Source: Erigeron canadensis (lineage: Eukaryota > Streptophyta > Magnoliopsida > Asterales > Asteraceae). Taken from it: a stretch of DNA of 64,000 nucleotides. Made by a program: the position numbers and the translations under genes. The stretch's first letter is position 1. Each line of letters starts with the position of its first letter. The stretch lies in NCBI RefSeq assembly GCF_010389155.1, contig NC_057764.1:43284275-43348274 (forward strand), read 5' to 3'. Shown here in pieces: positions 59,782 to 64,000 of the stretch. Under the pieces are notes generated by a model that worked only from the letters and a program-made list of their open reading frames with translations, was not told where the DNA came from and made no database searches.

Positions 59782-60175
59782 TAGTAATTAAAAAATGTAA
59801 GACATTAAGAAACATACGGTACATCATATATTTTTGTTATCCTTTGAAAACACCATGATGAAACGAACCAAAAGAAATTCCCCGAACCAAAAGAAAATTC
59901 CATAAGGAAAAAGACCTTCTCAACTGTTTTGTATATACGTGAGTAAGTGTGTGAGTGGGGGGTTGGGTTGGGTGTCGTGTGGTGCTCGTCATTTTCACGC
60001 AGACTTTCTTTCAATTCCTTTCCATCTAATTAATTCCCGTCTCTTCCAAATATACAATTCTTTCTCTCCTTCAATCTCTCTTTCCTTCCACTCCATTCCT
60101 TTCCAAATCGCCGTGCGTACGTTGTTTTCCATCTTTAATTCAACACCAAATATTTTCCAAAAAAAAAAAACAAAC

Positions 60176-60853
60176 ATGGATCACGTATTTTCCGACCAAC
60201 AACAAAACGAGCAGGGGGAGCAAGAGCATCTAAAATGTCCTCGCTGCGAATCAAACAACACAAAATTCTGTTACTACAACAACTACAATCTGTCTCAGCC
60301 ACGTCACTACTGTAAAAACTGCCGCCGTTACTGGACTAAAGGCGGCACCCTTCGTAACATCCCTGTTGGCGGCGGTACTCGTAAGATCACCAAACGTAAG
60401 CGCACCATCAACCCCTCATCACCCGTCACCATGACGTCATCCCCACGCCACCACCAGCCGAAGATGGAACAGGAATCATCATCTGTCGTCAAATATGCGT
60501 TAGGTGGCAATAATAATAATAACCAAACGGAAACCGTTAGTGGCGGTTTTAGTTCATTGCTGTTAGGCTTTGGAGGGAATAACAATAATAATAATATGGG
60601 GCAGTTTGGTAATTTGTTAATGGATGGCGGTAATTTATTATCAAGTAATGGTGATGGTAAAAATGATGATGAAGATGAAGATGATGTGTTGATTAGGAAT
60701 CCACTAATCACGGGGGACAATAATAATACTAGTAATTATCTGAGTTTGAATGATGCTAAAATTGGTGGGAATGAGAATGGAGAGATTGGAATGGGAATGG
60801 GGGAATGGCCTGATCTGTCTATTTTTACGCAACCAGGTTCGAGTTTTCGTTAA
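60176..60853 (+). CDS. Dof zinc-finger transcription factor (DOF3.4/OBP1-type)
   Basis: Dof factors are plant-specific and bind AAAG sites in the nucleus. The single-exon frame gives 225 residues. The Dof finger spans about residues 19-69: CPRC at 21-24, then C46 and C49 (C-x2-C-x21-C-x2-C), with [35 protein letters not shown] and the basic run TRKITKRKR after it. The rest is Asn-rich (poly-Asn runs from AAT repeats), then an acidic stretch (DDEDEDD). It closes with [12 protein letters not shown]; a similar WPDLSI tail occurs in OBP1/DOF3.4, which suggests that subgroup. I chose the ATG at 60,176 because the family begins shortly before the finger. The open frame upstream to 59,939 is leader sequence, preceded by a GTATATAC box at about 59,931. 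Confidence 0.93.
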   Translation: MDHVFSDQQQNEQGEQEHLKCPRCESNNTKFCYYNNYNLSQPRHYCKNCRRYWTKGGTLRNIPVGGGTRKITKRKRTINPSSPVTMTSSPRHHQPKMEQESSSVVKYALGGNNNNNQTETVSGGFSSLLLGFGGNNNNNNMGQFGNLLMDGGNLLSSNGDGKNDDEDEDDVLIRNPLITGDNNNTSNYLSLNDAKIGGNENGEIGMGMGEWPDLSIFTQPGSSFR

Positions 60854-61923
60854 TTAGTAGGATTTTTATTACGAGTATTATTTACTATTGATTGTCATTA
60901 GTATTAGCAGTACGTAGTAATGTTATATATATATTTAGATTAGAAGTTAGATTATTATATTAATGCGATTATCGGATATGTTGAATATTTGGTAACTTAA
61001 CCATGTGAGATATTTATATTTAATATATCAAGTTTTTACTTCGAGTTCGGAATTTTGGATGACAGAAAGGAAATGTATATATAAAATGATGATGATGCGT
61101 TTTGATTTCATTGGCTTTGTAAAAACCATACCCACATTTGTAGTATTCATGTTCTTATGGAGCAGAGCAATGTCTCATTTATCATCTTTATATCCATTCC
61201 TTGTTTTGTATACAAAAACTATATACTGTATATTCTAGTGTCTGTATACTAGTGTGGATGTTGGTATAGATATTTTATTCATTTACGGTAGCAGGTTAAT
61301 TAAATCAAATGACGTGAAATAAATAAAACGTGTTGGTTTTGGATGGAAGAACTTTAGTTTCCAATATATACAGTAACGTTTCTTCATTGGAGAGACACTA
61401 CTGTCAGCCATAGAGGGGAGGGATCAATTAATTGTGCAACCGTGCAACACACACTCACTCAGCCACCGTATTTGAGATATATGGCAGCTTGATCATGCAT
61501 GCAACTCCGTTCAAGGATTTACACGAGAGAGCTCAATGTGAAGATGATCAAACCATGTGATGGTACGTGTGGTGCTCAAACGAGATGTGTGGCGCCTCCC
61601 TGCTCCCCTCTCGATCTTTTTCCGCCAGTTGGCACGATATGATCTAGTAGTTGATGATCGTGTCGACGTAGCTACCACACCGAGTGTTTTCTTCAACCAT
61701 TATTACGAGTGGTGTATGTCAATATGAACAAAAACATTCATATATATTGTCTCTGATCCAGCAAGTATCAGCCATCAATATACAATATGTTTTAGCAAAA
61801 CCAATTCATTGTTATGAAATTGATAGCGATAATTGAGAAACAATACAACGGAAATTCTTTGTAAATGAGCATCCCCACATCATGTCACCCATAAAGCATA
61901 CACCGACCCAACGTTTGGTGTAG
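60854..61923. other. Intergenic, no gene seen
   Basis: The 3' flank of the Dof gene. A short basic minus-strand ORF at 61,511-61,696 has no recognisable motif, so I do not call it. Confidence 0.45.
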
Positions 61924-61932
61924 AAAGATTTA

Positions 61933-62223
61933 GGGATTAGTTTCCTGGAATGTAACTATATTTGACCGAATGTTTATAGTAGGAAAAAACTAAAGTTATG
62001 TGTATTGTATGTAAGTAACTTGAAAAAATGTTTATTGTATGTAAGAAAACATACGTGACAACCATATACAGGTGCCACTTGTCAGATTTTAATTGGTTGA
62101 AACGAAATTCTTACATACAATAAACATTATTTCAAAGTTATTTATATACAAAACAAACAACTTTAGTTATTTCCTATAATAGACATTCATTCAAAGTTTT
62201 TTACGTTCGAGGAAACTAATCCC
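61933..62223. mobile_element. MITE, 291 bases, 9-base target duplication (copy 2)
   Basis: Ends GGGATTAGTTTCC and GGAAACTAATCCC are perfect inverse repeats. AAAGATTTA flanks both sides (61,924-61,932 and 62,224-62,232). Arms contain GTTTATAGTAGGAAA and GTGTATTGTATGTAA, as in the copy at 30,440-30,730, and the loop (GGTGCCACTTGTCAGATTTT) is inverted relative to it. Confidence 0.94.
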
Positions 62224-62540
62224 AAAGATTTAATATGTTATATCAAAGATTAACAAACTCATACTATTAAATATCTACATCTATATATCTGTATACAAAA
62301 AACAAAGTAAGAGTCGAATTTATTATATAGAAAGTAGAAAAACGAAACAAAATCTACGTAACAGCTTCGAAACTTGGACCCACGTTGTCAGTCATACTGG
62401 GATATTGTTTTCTTCCCACTTCCATTTTATAGAACTATCTAGCCATCGTCATGAGAAAAAGAAATAAATTGTTTTGGTTTCAACATAGGTCACTAATCTA
62501 GAATAACATATTATACCAATAATAACCTGATTTACGAATC

Positions 62541-62628
62541 TAGCTTCCTATTTTCTCTAACCATTTTCTTTTTTTATGTTTCAGTAGTTTCCTATTTTCT
62601 CTAACCATTTTCTTTTTTTATGTTTCAG
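62541..62628. repeat. 44-base tandem duplication
   Basis: Two units of TAGTTTCCTATTTTCTC, then TAACCATTTTCTTTTTTTAT, differ at one base (C/T near the start). No gene overlaps. Confidence 0.92.
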
Positions 62629-63372
62629 TTGATCAACAAGCTTTCTAAATTTCATTCTTTCAAACATTGCTTAACAGGATTCCAGAAAGGACAGTTAAAT
62701 CTTGTACGTATTGGCATATCATATTTTAGCTTTTAAGCTCGTAATATTGATGTGAGAACCCAATCATGCCCTTAAGCTATATTATGATATGTTATATCTA
62801 AGTTAACAAGAAACTACAAGCCATTTCTATATTTTATCATCTTATGTTGAAACTTTAAGTCAAATCATTTGTTATGACTTATGACCAAAAAGGGAGTAAG
62901 TCTACAACTTTTTGTATTTCTCCAAAAAAAAAATAAGGAAGAGGAGCAATTTTGAGTCCAAAATAAGATCTGTCCAGTGTCCACTACAGCTTAAGTCTAT
63001 GTGTCCATAACTACAAATATTTGTGTGTTACTAAAAGTCAAAATAAGAGAAAAAGCAGGAAGATTTCGATATCAAAAAGTAATAAACAAAACATGTGTAA
63101 CAGAACGAATGATTGTGTTTGATGTGGAGACTATGATTAAGAAAAACGTCATGATTTCACGAAAACCGTAATGTTTAGTCATCGTAAATTTCGGTCATTG
63201 AGGAGGCCCACAACCCATGGAAGGGAATGGACCACAGTAAGGCGTGTAGGCCAATCAACACACATGGTTAGGCTAGCATCATTTGGGTTCAACATGTTTG
63301 TAACCAAATCCATGTCACTCTCTCTTGTCACTTTCAGATCTTATTATGTCAACTATAGAGGGCTCCCACTCA

Positions 63373-63646
63373 GGCTATCTCCAATGCTAAGGACGCTCTT
63401 AGGCGTCCTTGAGCTGCCACATCATATCCTTACACATCCTTATAAATCCTTAAAATCCTATAATTTTATCTCCAACCATACAAACATCCTTATATATCCT
63501 TTAACTCCACTAAAAACAAAAAAAATGTAAGTAAGGGAACCTAAGGGCATGTCCTTGGGTAAGAAAATCTTTAGGTTTGGACAAGCTTCAACCGCAAAGG
63601 ATATCCGGTCCAAGGGCGCCCAAAAACATCCCCATTGGAGATGGTC
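63373..63646. mobile_element. Tourist/Harbinger-type MITE (copy 2)
   Basis: Ends GGCTATCTCCAATGC and CATTGGAGATGGTC are flanked by TCA (63,370-63,372 and 63,647-63,649). It is related to 43,917-44,110 in inverted orientation (shared AAGGATATCC and GGGCGCCC-like pieces). Confidence 0.82.
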
Positions 63647-63649
63647 TCA

Positions 63650-64000
63650 ACACTAAAAGTCCTAAATCGTTGTGGTCGTGAGGATAGTGAACCTGACTCG
63701 ATACATGAACGGGTCAAGTTCTTGAACGTGGACAGGGCGGGGGCATTATAGACCCTTGGGATTCCCTAAATGGGTCAAACTGTGGAGGCAAATGGGTAAA
63801 GCTAACTAGCAGGACTTGCACTAGAGTTGACAAACGGGTAAAGCTAAAAGATGTATCAGGAGTTAAATGCGTCAAAAAAGATTGAATGGGTCAAACTGTA
63901 AGCATCAAAATAAACTTTAGCTCTTAAAAACCTAACATGTCTCATTCTTAGTTATATATAGAAGAAGAACTTTAATACAAGTGGGTAGATAGTTTCTCTA
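63650..64000. other. Window end, no gene seen
   Basis: GGGTCAA and GGGTAAAGCTAA motifs recur several times, reminiscent of degenerate repeat sequence, but I could not classify it. Confidence 0.3.

Noticed and set aside
59939..60175. In-frame extension upstream of the Dof start
   Set aside because: Open by chance through a CT-rich leader; Dof proteins start shortly before the finger.
61511..61696. Short basic minus-strand ORF (MKKTLGVVATSTRSS)
   Set aside because: No family motif, no splice support, and composition explained by the local GC patch.
63171..63530. 119-codon plus-strand ORF starting MFSHRKFRSLRRP
   Set aside because: It runs into the Harbinger-type MITE and shows no recognisable domain.

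Overview
This is nuclear DNA of a flowering plant, almost certainly a dicot. It is AT-rich, genes have GT-AG introns and are sparse, and most of the space between them is transposon debris. Family content (Dof factor, PRA1.F, PP2A B55, SKP1-like genes, a universal-stress-domain receptor-like kinase) is plant-specific. The style of the repeats (solo LTR with GCGGCGC motifs, many Helitrons and short inverted-repeat elements) suggests Asteraceae, but that is inference.

Layout. 0.5-2.1 kb: remnants of a PIF/Harbinger transposase and of a PPR gene, both on the minus strand. 2.3-9 kb: two divergent SKP1-like genes on the minus strand, with a frameshifted PRA1.F gene (plus) and a truncated 3' copy of a kinase gene between them. 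9-16.6 kb: a mobile-element block (Helitrons, a solo LTR inside an inverted-repeat element, a CACTA-like element, tandem repeats). 17.1-18.5 kb: a spliced small gene I do not recognise. 19-22.4 kb: two adjacent Helitrons, one carrying a LINE fragment. 22.9-27.6 kb: a complete 9-exon kinase gene (minus), the source of the truncated copy at 5.2-6.6 kb. 28-48.9 kb: a long gene-poor stretch with well-bounded MITEs, hAT elements, SINEs, LINE scraps and one orphan exon of a replication-protein-A-like gene. 49.4-57.5 kb: a complete 14-exon PP2A B55 regulatory subunit gene (plus) with SINE-like insertions in its introns. 60.2-60.9 kb: a single-exon Dof transcription factor gene (plus). The remainder to 64 kb holds more MITEs and no gene I can support.

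The intact genes are independent housekeeping or regulatory genes (phosphatase subunit, kinase, E3-ligase adaptors, transcription factor); nothing suggests a co-regulated cluster. I found no new biological system. The most informative material is the transposon record, where several insertions can be resolved to the base by target-site duplications. The unrecognised spliced gene at 17.1-18.5 kb is the most open coding question.
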